DNA of 64,000 bases, from the NCBI RefSeq assembly GCF_019399895.1, contig NC_091868.1, positions 1,536,499-1,600,498 of the forward strand. Reading direction: 5' to 3'. This document shows positions 39,185 to 52,700 of the stretch, piece after piece. Numbering within the stretch: position 1 is the stretch's first letter; each line of letters opens with the position of its first letter. The notes beneath the pieces were generated by a model. It saw only the letters and a program-made list of their open reading frames with translations, searched no databases and was not told where the DNA came from. The DNA is from Cardiocondyla obscurior (taxonomy: Eukaryota > Arthropoda > Insecta > Hymenoptera > Formicidae). The position numbers were made by a program, and so were the translations under genes.

Positions 39185-40141
39185 GTAAGTCTTAACCATG
39201 TGGCGGTCAGAGGGGGAATGAGGATCGGTCGCTGCTCGCAGCCAACGGCACCGCCGCGCATGCGCTGCTCGCGCTGCTCATGCCTGCAAGTACAATGATT
39301 GTCGATTTTAACCATTAAAAAATGCTTTCAAAAATAAATTATACCCAGAATATCATATGAAACATTAATCAGATGATGAATTACGATACCTATCGCGGGT
39401 CTATAATTAATAGATACAGTATTTGATAGATTAGATCATTTACTTGTAGTTAATATAGATAATTAACCGAAGGAAATGAATATAATTAATGTTTAATTGT
39501 ATATATAAATTACATTTAAAAGAACGAGAAGCGTTTAAGGGTACCGTATAAAATACGTCCGTCCGTAGTTTATTACTGAAAATAATTAAATGTAAAATAC
39601 TTTTTTTTAACGTAGAAAAAGCGAGAGTAAAAGACGTGTGCAAACCACGAGCAATATTACGACAGTAACTTATTTAATTATATAATATGTACGAAAGTAC
39701 CTTTCTTTAAAAAGAAAGGTAAAAACAGGCGTCAAGTGACATGACAAATTTTTCCCTCACGAACCTGAATCGAAACTCGTGAAAATACTTCACGAGGGAC
39801 TCTTACGCGACTCCGAAGCGCTCGCGTAATAATAATATTTTTCCATATCGAACCATTTGCGCAAATGGGCATGCATACATTTTGCCGACCCCTTCTCACA
39901 TCCTGCACACTTCCGAACTCCATTTCTCACTCTCTAAATCGAAGATCTATCTTGTTACTTTACATATTTGATAGCGAGAACCTGTTGCATTTTTCTTTGT
40001 AAAATTATTTCGACTTTCACGTTGTTTCTACGAAAGTTTTCTGATTAGCTTGTAACGAAAACTTTATTTCACTCATTTATCGAAAAACAAGTCTCGTTTG
40101 TAATACGAATAACATTAACATATATTTGTGTACTCTTTCAG

Positions 40142-43100
40142 AAAATAAAATCGGCGATTTCATCCAATACGGATAAAATAGAAAACAGAGACGACACCGA
40201 GGCGTCGATTTCTCAACATTTTGCTCACTTACATGGCATTCTCCAAAACATGGAAGCGAACCTGATAAATCAATTGCACAAACCAAATGAAGGCATTAAG
40301 AAAAATTTAGCCGACCTCAAAATGCAGCTTCAAATGCAAGAAGAAAAACTGAATTTGGCGATGCAGGTACATGGTTTCTTATTTTTTTTTTTTTATAAAG
40401 AACTATAGGCACTTGAAACTTGTATCAGTGCTTTTTTAATAGTTTAAGTTAAACTTTTTAAAATTTATTTGCAGATAGCCACGTATGCAAAGAACACCTT
40501 CCATAAGATAGACATACAAAGCACGATAACCATTCTGAAAGAGATGATAAATGTTCCTTGTCACCTGATGTACAAAGACGAGTGTACAAAGAACGAAAAT
40601 GTAACGTAAGTGAATTATTTAAAGGGAGTTTATTTTAGAGTATTTTTTTTTTTCTTTTTAGTTAAAAGCACTTTCGACTTTTTCATATGTAAACGTCGAG
40701 TTAATTTTACAAGCACGAGTACCTGCAAATAATTTTTCTCGTTAATACAACAAGATATTTTTTTCCACAGCTTTAACGTTGATGACTCGATTATCTCAGC
40801 CATCGAAAATCATTGTTCAGTCCAAGTGCCATCAGTGTCGTCCTACAGTCTTGTAAAAAAAGATGAGCTACCTGAAAGTTATCTAATGTCATCTTTCACA
40901 AAAAAACTACGTGCAAGTGAGGAAAATTAATTTTATAAATTTTAATAGTATTATTAAAATTGTGGCATCTCCACTTTGAAGCTTTTACGTCATATAACAT
41001 TTTTTTGTATGAACTACGAGCCAATATTTTTGATAAATTTGATAGAGTATTATTACAAGCTTATTATTAATTAATATAACTATGATTTGTGAAAAATAAA
41101 AAACTCAATGTTAAATTGTAAAATGATATTGATAGTGAAACTCATGCAACCGTTGCTGGTACCGCCACAAAGTGATACATCAATAACGAAGAAAGAAGAA
41201 AAAGAAGCGGTGCAAGATCAAGAAAATCAAAATATCAAAATTGAACCTGAAAGCCAACAGAGTAAGTTAATTTTTCTAATCTTAAATTTTCAACCTAAAC
41301 GATTCTTTTTCTTTTTTTTAGGCTGTTCTAAATTCAAGGTGGAAATTGTGTCTATTCATAATCCATCATTATTTTTTATCCGAAAAGCGGCCACAAAATC
41401 GATATTTCTGCAGTTGGAGAAAGACTTAATGACTTATGGAGAAAATCAGACTGTAGATGTAGAGACGTCGCTTAACATTAAACAAGGTACAGTGGCTCAC
41501 GGCAACATTATTCGCAATCATATGTATGATATATTATATTCGAATTGCGCACGGCAGGCACAGAAAATTCTCAATGTATAAAAACCGTGCGCATAGTGTC
41601 CAGTCTTGCATGTCACTCTTGTAATTTGTGGATAGACAATAACAATTAATTTAATGTATACTTTTTTTACTAGCGTAAGAGCGACAAGCGAATGACTTAT
41701 TATGCGAATGGCTTATTATGTTTTTTTACAGATGACAAATGTATTGTAAGACAAATGAAAGGCGAATGGTTTCGTGGATACGTGAAAGCAGTAAACGCTA
41801 CTAAAAATGGCGAAACGTACAACGTATATTACCTAGATTACGGCAACGAAGAGTGTAACATACCTGTTTCGAGAGTGCAACGTATCCCTGAGCATTTGGA
41901 AGTATTGCCACCGCAAGCAATCCAATGCAGTTTGCATGGCGTGGCGCCTAAAAGTTTTCACTGGACAGACGCGAGCACGAACGACTTTAAGAAACTGCTA
42001 AACGAAGCGTAAGCCATCAGCCGATTTTGTGAATCTTAGTGCACTCGAGAAAAGTAAATGCCTTTGTTAACAGTTTCCTAAAATGTTATATGTTACAGCG
42101 ATTGTACTGTGTCAGTCATTGAATCTACTTCTGATATTTTATATGTCGATCTTTGCTTTCTTCCAAAGAATAGTAACATGGGTCCGCAATCGATGTGTAC
42201 CACTATGATAGTTATGGATCATGCACGTTTAAACACTTGCCAAAGTTCGGTACGTATTATTAAGAATTAATATTATTAATTCTTCTATACATGTATAAGT
42301 TACTATTATACTGATTTTTAGTTAATTTCTTAAAGCCTTCTTAGAAGGTCAGAGATTATTTGCATTCCATTGAATCATAATTACTTTTTTTTATATTTTG
42401 TCACATGCAATGATTGCAATACTTGTATTCTTTTGCAGAACCAAATATTAAATTCTACGTACGTTTATACTGAAGAAGACGTTATTTTCAATAAAAAGTT
42501 AATAGTTAAAATAAATGTTATTCAATCACCAAACGAAATTTATTTTATAAAGGTAAAGTAATTTATAGTAATATTATTACAATATTTATTTTGTCATAAT
42601 TATTAAAGAAAGAAAAGAAGTACTACTTTCTACTATTTTTATAGGCTCAACGAGAAAGAAAGTTGATGAAATTACAAAATAACTTAGCTGAGTATTATAA
42701 ACATAATACTTCAGTAATTAAAACGCCACAGGAAGGTTAGTTTTCATTTATATTTTTTAATTGACGAATAATTATTTCATTGCTAGTCAACAATACTATT
42801 ATACTAATAATACTAATAATCCTATTAATTATATAGCTGAATATTTTATATATACGTTAGTATTAATGTAAATTTATTAGGTTTACCTTGCGCTGTACAA
42901 TTAAAAGACAATAATTGGTATCGTGGTGAGATCACGGAAATAATTAATGAAACTGAAGTTAAAGTGTTTTTCGTGGATTGTGGTCAAACCAATATTCAAC
43001 ATCGTGACACGTTAGAAGAGATTCCGTATGAGTTCACTCTGTTAAGAGCACAAGTAAGTTGATCTCTTTTCTGTACATAGCATCGCAAAGGCTTATAATT

Positions 43101-46100
43101 TTCTCTTGTTTAGAGTATAAAATATTCATTAATGTATATAATGCCTGAACCTGATGGAAGTTGGAAACCGGAAGCTACAGAACTTATAAAAGCAATGACA
43201 ATTAATTCGAACTGTATCTTCGTGTATCCTCAGAGAAAAACTATTTGGGGATATAGTGGGATAATGTATATTGATAATCAGGACGTCAGCCGCTACTTAA
43301 AAGAAGTAGGCGTTGTCAACTATTATCATCCGTGAGTATACATATAAAAAGACTTGTTACTTGAAATGTAATATACGATTTTTTATGGATATTATTTTGT
43401 CTATTTTTCAATGTAGTAAATTTAAAAATCGGTCTAACAAGAAATTATTAAAACCTGTTTATTCATCGCTGGACAAATCCGTTGAAACTGTCAATGATTT
43501 TACCATTTTGTTGGACAATACGCTAACAGAGAATAATAAATCAAAAGACGAGACATCTAAAGATTCATTCAAAGTAGAAGTATGTATTCAGCGGGTGACT
43601 ACGCCGGACTGCATTTTCGTTGCACAGACAGAATGTGCAACATCTATTACAAATTTGTTGGATTCGATGCAAAAGTTCTACAATAATTATATCTCCGAAA
43701 AGCGCGATAAATGGAATGAAGGCACACTGTGCACTGCATATTCTGCAAAAGATAAGTCCTACTTTCGAGCAAAAATATTGAAGATAAAATCTCCGATACA
43801 AGTGGACGTCTATTTTTATGATGTGGGTATCGAGGAAACTGTGACGTTGAATGATATACAAGCTCTCCATCCAAACTTTTCCAAGGAAAAAACGTATTGT
43901 TTCAAAGTAAAATTGGCCGGAATTTTACCGTGCGGTGGATCATCTATATGGCCATCATTATCCTGTTCAACGCTGTCTGAGATTATACGAAACAATACAG
44001 GTTGTAAATTTTACATTACTAAACCGGTAAGAAACTTTTTTTCTTTTCTTTTTAACGATAATCTATGAATTTTATTGTAACTAAAACATAAAGCTGTAAA
44101 TTTAAAAATATAATTTACTTTATATTTAGGTTAAAGAAGAATTTTGCGATGACGCAGTACCTGTTGAACTTTGGGTAAGACAATTAAAAATACCTGGACC
44201 ATTAGCACCAGCTAAAGTGGAAATAAATTCTATCAATCGAATGTTGGTGGAAGCTGGTGTGGCCTTACCTATTAAGAAGTAAGAAAAAAGAAGTTTCACC
44301 AATTTTGTATTTAATTTATATGTAACAAGGCATACTTAATTTATATGCGATATTTCAATAATGTATCTTTAATTTAATTCAATAGCTACTTTGTGGAAGC
44401 AGATTCGACTCTCGCTGCAGAGTTTAAACAACAATTGGAGAATAATTGTTCATTTATGCCGTTCGAAGAAGACGTAAAGTGGAATCCCAAAGTGATGAAC
44501 GAGAATGATACTGTGAACGAAATGGATAATCCACTGTTGTTTAAAAATAATACGTTTTGCAATACAAATAATGACATGACTACTTTAAATCATCACGAAT
44601 GCACAAAATTGTCGGAGTGGTTACAGCCAATTGAAATAACGGAAGAAGTATTTTACGCTATACCAACATACGTGGATAATCAATGCGTCGTACACTTACA
44701 TTCTAAAAACCACAGTACGCCGCTTATTAATTATTTATATAAACTTTCTTCTTAATGGAATCTTGCACAGATTTTCATTGATTTATCTTTATCTATGTCT
44801 ATATGATTTATATTGTAATAGAATAGTTTATTTATTGAAAAACTGTACTTATATTACCATTATATTTTTAGATGCCATTATACTACAATATATAGAGAGC
44901 AAATTACAAACTTATTCTAAAAAAATTAAAATAAATAAAGAGAAGCAATGGAAAGAAGGAGAGTTATGTATCGCTAAATATCATTACAATCAAAAGTGGT
45001 ATAGAGGTAAAGTTGTTAAAGTTTCAGAACATACAGTGCAGGTAAGAATTAGTAATGTCGGTAGTAGTTTTTAAGTATTATTTTTACTTTAATGTTTTCT
45101 TGATCATGTTCTCTGTATCAAGGTAAAATTCGTTGATTATGGCAATGTGGAAGAATGCGAGATGGATTGTCTCACGGATGAAATTATATTGACAGGTATT
45201 CCTATCCAGTGCACAAAGTGTGTAATTAGTGGAATAAAACCGGTAATTTTATTTTATTTTTCAATATTAAATTATTGTATGATTATATTTGTGTGTACGT
45301 ATTTTTAAACATCTCGTATAACTTGTATAACAGGAGAAAAGTGTATGGCAAATTCACGATTTAGACCGCTTCCACGCACTTCTCGTCGAAAAAGAATGTA
45401 AAATAACCGTTTTACAACGAGAAGATACACATTTGCTTGTAAGTTACATCTATGTTAGTAATAGTTTAGCAAACAAATCCTTAATTTGAAACTCCTAATT
45501 CGATAATTAATATTTTATTTTAATTTATTATAATAATGTTGTGCATATTATCTTACAGATAGCGATAACATTATTACAACCGTGGAAGTGCGATTTTCTG
45601 GTATATGTAGCAAATCACGTAAAGGATACGAATGTTATAATTGACCGTAAGGAATGGAATGATTCGATTAATTCCGAGAATAAAATATCACTATCTTGGG
45701 AAACTACTAAAGATGTTGTTGTTGAAGAAACCTTAAGCGAGTATGACAATTCAAATGTAGCAGATACTTCTAATAAATCTTTATTAGACACATGCAAGTC
45801 GAATGTTACACTGAACGAGAACATGATCAGTGGCAATATGATATCTTTAAAGACTGACAAATCACTTGAGGATAAGCAGACATCTGATATCGAAAGTATA
45901 TCTTCAATAGATACAATTAATTTGCCCAAAAAGCTAATCTGTTCAACACCGCAATTAGAATCAGAAGAAGAGGATTGTCTTTTTTCGTATAAACAATTGA
46001 TAATTCCCCAGAAAACAAAATATATAGAACTAATATTATGTTGTAATAGAGATCCCATCACTTCATACGCACAATTGGCAGAAAATAAGGACGATATATT

Positions 46101-47035
46101 TTCTAATGTAGGTATACGCGAGTTCAGTATATTAAATTTATTATAACATAAAAAACGTTAATTTGTACCTATCTTTTAGGAATTACACAATTATTATCTA
46201 CAGTACACAGATATTATGGCAGAGATACAAACCGATACTTGTCGTCAACCATTAATTCAAAATTTTGAAAAGAGTAAGTAATGCCTAAGCATAATTATTA
46301 AAATAAATTATATAATTCAATTGATTACACGACACGATATTTTATTACTAATATTTAATTTATTTTTTTTTTTATAGATACTCCATGTATTGCCAAATTT
46401 ACCGATGATTCGTGGTATAGATGCATCATTACGAATATTGAAGAAACTTCAAATCCTCAGTATGACAAGATTTCACTATATTACGTCGATTTCGGCAATC
46501 ACGAAGAAATAATGCTCGACATATTCTCAAAGTAAGATATTAATATTATCGATTTTTTAAATTATTTATTTAAATTTTCTGTGCTATTTGTGTAATGCAA
46601 AAATACAATATGTAGTACATGAAACTAAAATATTCTAGTAATTACAATTTACACGTGCCGAAAGAAGAATGGTTAAAATTGCCGGCCATGGCTATTAAAT
46701 GCACATTTTGGGGACTGAATTTTGCTTCCGATGATATTTTTTTATTAGCGTCAAGATTAAATGAAATATACAATCAAGTGGTTGTAGCTCGGATTAAAGT
46801 AAGTCTATTAAAAATTTACTTTATTTTTAAGAGTATCCTTATTTAAAAAGGATATGTAGAGATTTTATTGTTACCCGAAAAAAAAAAAACATACTAATTG
46901 TTATAGGAGATTATTAATGGAAATAATCTGGTGGTCGAAATATACAAGGATAAAACGTGCGAAGAACTCTTCTATGCTAATTTAATAGAAGAAGGTTTGT
47001 ATAAATTTGAAGAGGCTGAAAAAGATAGTCATTAA
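40142..47035 (+). CDS. multi-Tudor protein, RNF17/Qin-like (piRNA pathway)
   Basis: Twenty-two exons with GT-AG ends join in one open frame of 1461 codons: 40142-40366, 40475-40605, 40771-40916, 41136-41261, 41322-41486, 41732-42008, 42099-42249, 42439-42552, 42645-42735, 42881-43053, 43114-43331, 43417-44026, 44130-44278, 44386-44714, 44872-45041, 45123-45242, 45334-45438, 45559-46107, 46180-46273, 46378-46531, 46639-46798, 46907-47035. The N-terminal part is a coiled-coil rich in Gln, Glu and Lys like the region after B-boxes. Five Tudor domains follow, with cores at exons 41732 (WFRGYV...YYLDYGNEE), 42881 (WYRGEI...FFVDCGQTN), 43417 (YFRAKI...YFYDVGIEE), 44872/45123 (WYRGKV...KFVDYGNVEE) and 46378 (WYRCII...YYVDFGNHEE). 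Tudor domains bind symmetric dimethyl-arginine on Piwi proteins; a five-Tudor protein with coiled-coil fits RNF17/Qin, a germ-granule factor in transposon silencing. The RING and B-boxes of that family were not found. Tudor identity is certain, the orthologue call probable. Confidence 0.85.
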
Positions 47036-47040
47036 ATAAA
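47035..47040 (+). terminator. polyadenylation signal AATAAA overlapping the Tudor gene stop
   Basis: AATAAA begins at the last base of the TAA stop codon (47033-47035). It is the nearest canonical signal, so the 3' UTR may be very short. Confidence 0.45.
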
Positions 47041-47115
47041 TATAATCATAACTTGTTTTTTAGTATAAATAAGAATTAGGATATATTATAAAATAAGAGA
47101 AGTGTTCATAAAAAA

Positions 47116-47121
47116 TTTATT
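47116..47121 (-). terminator. polyadenylation signal AATAAA for CstF-64
   Basis: TTTATT on the plus strand reads AATAAA on the minus strand, about 96 bases past the CstF-64 stop codon. A 3' UTR of about 110-130 nt would bring the convergent transcripts close to each other. Confidence 0.5.
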
Positions 47122-47216
47122 TTTTATACAAATGCAACGATCACAGCGGTTATGTTTCATACTTATTAAATTCAAGACTTAAAGATTATACATTAGCGTA
47201 TAGTCTTTGATTATTA

Positions 47217-49489
47217 TTAACGCTGTGTACTCTTTGCAATCTGTTCCTTTAGTACTAAGATACTTTGCCTTTGTTCTGGTGGTAACATTGCAATTTGTTC
47301 ATCTGATAATTGTAGAACTTGCATTATTAAAGCCGCCTGTAAAAAATCATTTAAAACACCAAAGTTATATGGTTAGATATTTTATTTAACAGTTATGTTT
47401 TAGTTTATTGTATTTTATATACTGATATACTTTATCACACGAATTATGTCTTGTATTTCACTGTGCTGCAAATTTTTTAATAGTACAATGAAATACAATG
47501 AGTAAAAAGTGCAAGGTTACATGTGTCTTTTAGAGTATTACGCAGAAGTATTACGAGCTTATTTAGTTTTTGTACGAGTATAACTTTAATTTTTTTATTT
47601 TAAAGAAATATAGGAATTATAAAGTTTTGTTTAAAATGTAATCACTTAACAATTTTTCACTGTTGATAAAAACACGTAAGAAATAAAATTGATCTTTGTT
47701 AAAAAAAAGTATTTTACTACATACCTTTTCCTGATCCGACGCACCACTGGGAATATTTCCCGCTGGAGACATTCCAGCCATTAATCTCGATGTCGCGGAA
47801 CTCGCAGACTGTGAAAGTGCAACTGCAGAGGAGCCGGTTGTGTTGCTAGTCACAGCGCTTGATGCTGGCACAGTTGGTGCGGCAACCGGTCGTGGAACAA
47901 TCGGTGGTGCCACAGGAGTCGCTAAAAATTAAAAAAAAAAATTGTAATTAACGTGTGTTCTATTAAAAAATAATTCTTGTTAAGTTTAGGTATATAACAA
48001 AGTTCATAAACTTATAAAATGCAAACATAATCACATGTGTAAAAAAAAATTAAGAAACATACGATTAGACTTTGTAATTCTAGGATCAATGGGCATCCTG
48101 GAATCTCTAAGATCTCTTGAATCTCTGTTAAATCTTTCAGCTCTCGGATCGCGGTAGAAGCTGAAAAGTAATAATAATAATTTAATATAAGAAAAGTACA
48201 GTTAAATCTATTTAAATATATATGTATGTGTATGAAACCTCTCAATTCCTTCCACAGGAAGAATGCTATAAAAAAAAAGGTGTTTAATTATGCGGTCAGA
48301 AATCTATTTATTAACGCAATTTGTATTTACCTGTCCGTAACGTTAAACGCATTTGCTCCTCTAGGATCGGCAGTGGTTGTTACCGATGGCGCGCTAACTG
48401 GGGCAGGTTGTGTTTGCGGTGAGCCTCTCAAATCTTGATCCATTCGAGCGACACGCGGATCTAACTGTCTGTCTAATCGAAGATCTACATCTTGGCCTAT
48501 TTAAAAAAATTTAATTTTTAATTTTACACAATACTTACTAATATAATTCTTAAATCAAAATTGTAATTAAGCCTTTAATAATAATAAATTACCTGCGAAA
48601 ATGGGCGCTGGAGGATTGACGGGTGGCATGGGTCTCGGTGCCCACGGCTCTTCAATTCGTGGTTGTACCTGCGGTATCGGTTTCTCTGACGGTGTAAGAA
48701 CACCCGGGATAGGGTTAGCTTTGTGCAACATACTGACAGCTGTATGTGGGTCAACTATTCTCATGACGACTTGTGCTTGAAGAAGAGCGTAGGCCAACTG
48801 CGGATTCTGCAGGAGCATTTGACGTGCCTCGTTCGGATTATTTTGCACACAGAGCTTCATCTGCTTCATCAATTCGAACATTTGTTCAGGCGGTAGAGAT
48901 GCCACTGCTTTGCTTATTGCCTCTGGTGCTTTGTCGGACTGAACAGCCTCTCCATAAGGATTCTCTGTGTTCTGGCCTTGTAGAAGACTTTGCATCTCCA
49001 TGCGACTTTTCTCGGTACAAGCGTTGTCCACGCGCAGCGTTCGTCCACCGATTTCGTATCCATTTAGATTTCTCATAGCACTTAACGCTGTTTCCTGATC
49101 TTTATATTCGCAGAAGCCATACCCTTTGGGCTTTCCAGTCTCGCGGTCAAATACCAATCTGCAATTGCGATTGAATTAAGTATAAAGATTCTCAAAACTT
49201 TTGTTAATTAAACGATCGTTTAATTCAATTAAATAAAAAAAAAAGTAGCCGGCTTACTTGAAGGAAAGCACCGGCCCAACCTCGCTAAAGATATCCTTTA
49301 GATTTTCCTCTGTGGCCTCGTACGGGATATTCCCGACTGCAAAAGAAACAGAATTTGTATTAATTACATCGTTAATACCGATGCGGTAAGCAGCAGCTCT
49401 GCTCTGGCCCATACGACGAATCACCCACCGAAAACGCTCCGCATCGACTTGTCCATCAGGGATTGATCCGAAATAGTTGAATTACTCAT
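47217..49489 (-). CDS. CstF64: cleavage stimulation factor subunit 2 (CstF-64)
   Basis: CstF-64 binds the U/GU-rich element downstream of poly(A) sites within the CstF complex and promotes 3'-end cleavage of pre-mRNA in the nucleus. Eight exons, in transcription order, join in phase to 437 codons plus stop: 49489-49429, 49336-49258, 49158-48593, 48496-48331, 48265-48239, 48160-48063, 47921-47725, 47336-47217. Residues ~17-93 form an RRM with RNP2-like FVGNIP and RNP1-like KGYGFCEY. Then comes the hinge that binds CstF-77/symplekin (about 105-190, containing LPPEQMFELMKQMK), a Pro/Arg/Asp-rich linker with FYRDPRAERFNRDSRDLRDS, and the C-terminal helical domain (last 40 residues, with LSDEQIAMLPPEQR) that contacts Pcf11/Rna15-type partners. 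Length is usual for insects. Exon 5 is only 27 nt and has a weak donor (GTTTCA). The start is the first ATG in the exon carrying the RRM start and faces PKA-R1. Confidence 0.96.
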
Positions 49490-49740
49490 TTTTGCGCCTT
49501 TTGTTTTCGCCTAACAAGGAGAGAGCACTCGACAGCGATCTCAAAAGCGACGCGCGATTAAAACGCGTTCTCAGAGGCAAAGTTTACGCACGCTACGTGA
49601 ATCGGCGTGGCTGCAAGTGAGATTACGAGCAAGGGAATCGCAAGGAAACACGAGATACTGCTGCCGCCGTGCGGTGGAGGAGAAAGGGGACACGACGACG
49701 AGCGTATCGCCGATAAAGCGGCGCGCCGTGCATCATCAAT
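49490..49740. promoter_or_regulatory. bidirectional promoter of CstF-64 and PKA-R1
   Basis: Only 251 bp separate the start codons of two divergently transcribed conserved genes, so both 5' UTRs and core promoters must lie here or overlap it. The interval is CpG-rich compared with the AT-rich gene bodies next to it, and no clear TATA box is seen. This is typical of housekeeping promoters. Inferred from gene geometry. Confidence 0.7.
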
Positions 49741-52700
49741 ATGGCGGCAAATCTCGAGGAGGAGCAGAGTTTACGCGAGTGCGAGGAATACGTGCAGAGG
49801 CACAATATACAGCAGGTCCTGAAAGACTGTATAGTGCAACTGTGCGTGGGCCGGCCCGAGAACCCGATCTCCTTCCTGCGGGAGTACTTCCAGAAGCTGG
49901 AAAGGGTACGTGTGCCCCGCGGCCGTCGCGCGGCCGCGATTAACCTGATCGCGGGAAAGAGAAGGAGAGAGGCAGGTGTACGCCGCGAATTTGCATGTCC
50001 AGGACCCTCCACTTTCATGCGAGCAACCTTGCGAGGTTACCTTGGACGAAGGATCGAAACTTTGCGACATAACCTCGCTAGAACACGGACCCTCCGTCGG
50101 TGCAACAACGGCGTAATTCGCGCGAGACCTGGACGTAATCAGAGCCAGCTTTGTTCTTGAAAAACGTCCGCCCCTCCCCCTCAAGTCCTTATCGTGTTTC
50201 TGTGATTTTTAATTCTGCAGACTTTGTTTCGTGAAGAGTTTCTGCCTCTGTCTCTCTCTCTCTCCCTCTCCTTCTCTTTCTCTTCAAAGAAGCTACTTAG
50301 CGCAAAGAGATATGTAATGGCAGGTTCTTGCCCTCTGATTTCTCATTCATTGTTAGAAAAATATCGAAGCCCAAGTGCAAAAAGTGCTTGCATTGATTCC
50401 ACGGAGATCGGTTTTTGTTCGGAAAAACCAGAAGTGTTATCGAAGCTGTGCAACGCGTTAAAATTAGTGTATCGAATTAAAGAAATTTTTTTTTTTAATA
50501 AACAACAAATTATTCTTTAAAATATTTAAGATTATTAATATTTTTAGTGTAAAGAGAAATTGTGAATTTTATATTGGTTAAGTTTTATGAGACAGATGAA
50601 TGTTTACTTTATAAACTCAGCTGGAAGCATTGCAAAAACTTTGCGAGATATTCGTGCGGGTCAGCGAACGTTTTGTATGTTGCGAAAATAATTTTTTTAT
50701 ACAATATTGTTTCAATTTATTCAGTTATAAAATAATTATGTATTGTTGATGCGCCGAGGTAATTAATTACTATAATGACGGCATCGTGGGACACGCGCGG
50801 CGTGACAAGTGCCGTCATCTGTACCCGTCATCTTCAACTCGTGCGACTGATAACGCAAGTGCCCGACGTACCGACGTGGATGGTAATAAATCTGTAACGT
50901 ACATAAATCATAATGGACTCTCTCCGCTCGACGCTCTCGCAAGAATATATTTCTGAAAGAAGCTTCCGAGACAAGGGAATAAATCTCAAATTAAAAATGA
51001 CACCGAATAGGTACAAGATGCGTGATCTTCTCGCAAAAGTAAAGTAAGTATTGCCTTGAAAAAGGTTTTTCGCTTAATCAAAGGATCATCGAAGGTATTC
51101 TAATTTTTATGCGTGATTAAAGGATTTAGAAATGGATTTGCGAAACAGGAATGTCTCGTAAACAAGATTTACATTGATGTAATGATTCGGCGAAGCTATG
51201 CCTTCACTCTGGCGTGATCCTTGATACGGTTCCCGCAGGTCGAGACCTTTCACCGTTACCTTTCCCATTTAACGTAAGCGACATGGCAATTACGTTAAGC
51301 GTTCGTGCCACCCACGCGGCAAGGAACTCCCAGGGACGCGTGTTGCTCTTAAAAGCGGAAATAGAAGCGTTCAAGATCGCTGATGGACGCCACGAAATAA
51401 GTAAAAAATTGATGTGGAGCTTATCCCGTTGAAGAACGACACCCACGGACAAAGAATTTGGAATCTATGTAATGACGTAATGTTTATCATGCGAACTGTG
51501 TAGGCCGAAGGCCGTTACCGAGACGGGAAGCAAAATACGACGACGAGGCATTTCGCTGTTGCGGAGGGAATCGATATGAGTGAACAAAGTTTCGTTAAGG
51601 CGATGACGTTAATTCCCTCCAACGTTGATCTCACGGTATTAAATTTATTTTTCGCAGGCGTTTACTCTTTATATAATCCGTTTTACGTATAATTTTAGGA
51701 TTTAATCGAGTCGTTTTCAATTACGCTTCTTTTAACAAAATAAAGAATTAATATGTGTTTTTCTTTTTAAGGTAAATGAATAAAAGCAACTAGATTTATT
51801 GAAAGCGTATCTTGACGGGAGATTATTAGCAAAAGTCTGCTACCGAATTAAAACAAACGCTCAGAATCAAGATAGGCAAAGTATTAATTTAATGCGGGCG
51901 CAGATGATATCAATTTGTCGCAGTGTTCCACTGGCAAGCTGCTAGTATATCGTTAACATTTTGCCCAACCGGGTTGCTTTGTTTCTTTTGAGTAGTCGCC
52001 TGGGAATGATCGTTTCCGTTCTCACAATGCCACGGAGATCTAGGATCACGCGAGGGTGTCTTCGATCGAGTATCGCGTACGTCAGTCAACGTGACGGTGC
52101 AGCGACACGGTGCCGTCGAGCGGAAAGCGAAGACGCGCGCGGGACGGCGGATCATCGCCTCGCGTGTTTGCCTTCCGTGCTTATGCGGTGTACATGGCAA
52201 AAAAACTGCGCCAATGAGAGAGAAAAAGAGAGAGCGAAAGAGAGAGTATATGTGCGTATTACCATACGTGACATACATTAATATGCGCTGGAGAATAAAA
52301 GTAAGAACTATTTCTTAGAAATAAAAATCCTTCAGGATTAAAAATTCTTTGGTAACAACAGATACGATGTCTGCGGAAAATAACGATAACCACAAGACGC
52401 CGCAAGAAGAGAGGATTCGAGGACGTAATAGAAATGCGGGAGCGAAAGTTACGATGCGAATATAAGAAAGCCTGGGAATAAACAAGCGCGCAAACAACCT
52501 ATATATGTTTCAGTGGAGAATTGTATGAAGAAACCTAATTTTTTAGTAACTCTGTGAAAATGTTAATTTTGTTATTATTTCACGGCATTTCGAGCACCAT
52601 GTGGTAAAGACAGACTTCAGATATCTCAGATAATTTATCATTAATTGAACTAGTAGCGCAATACTTGGATAAGAATTATTTTTCTTTAATAATCGTAGAA

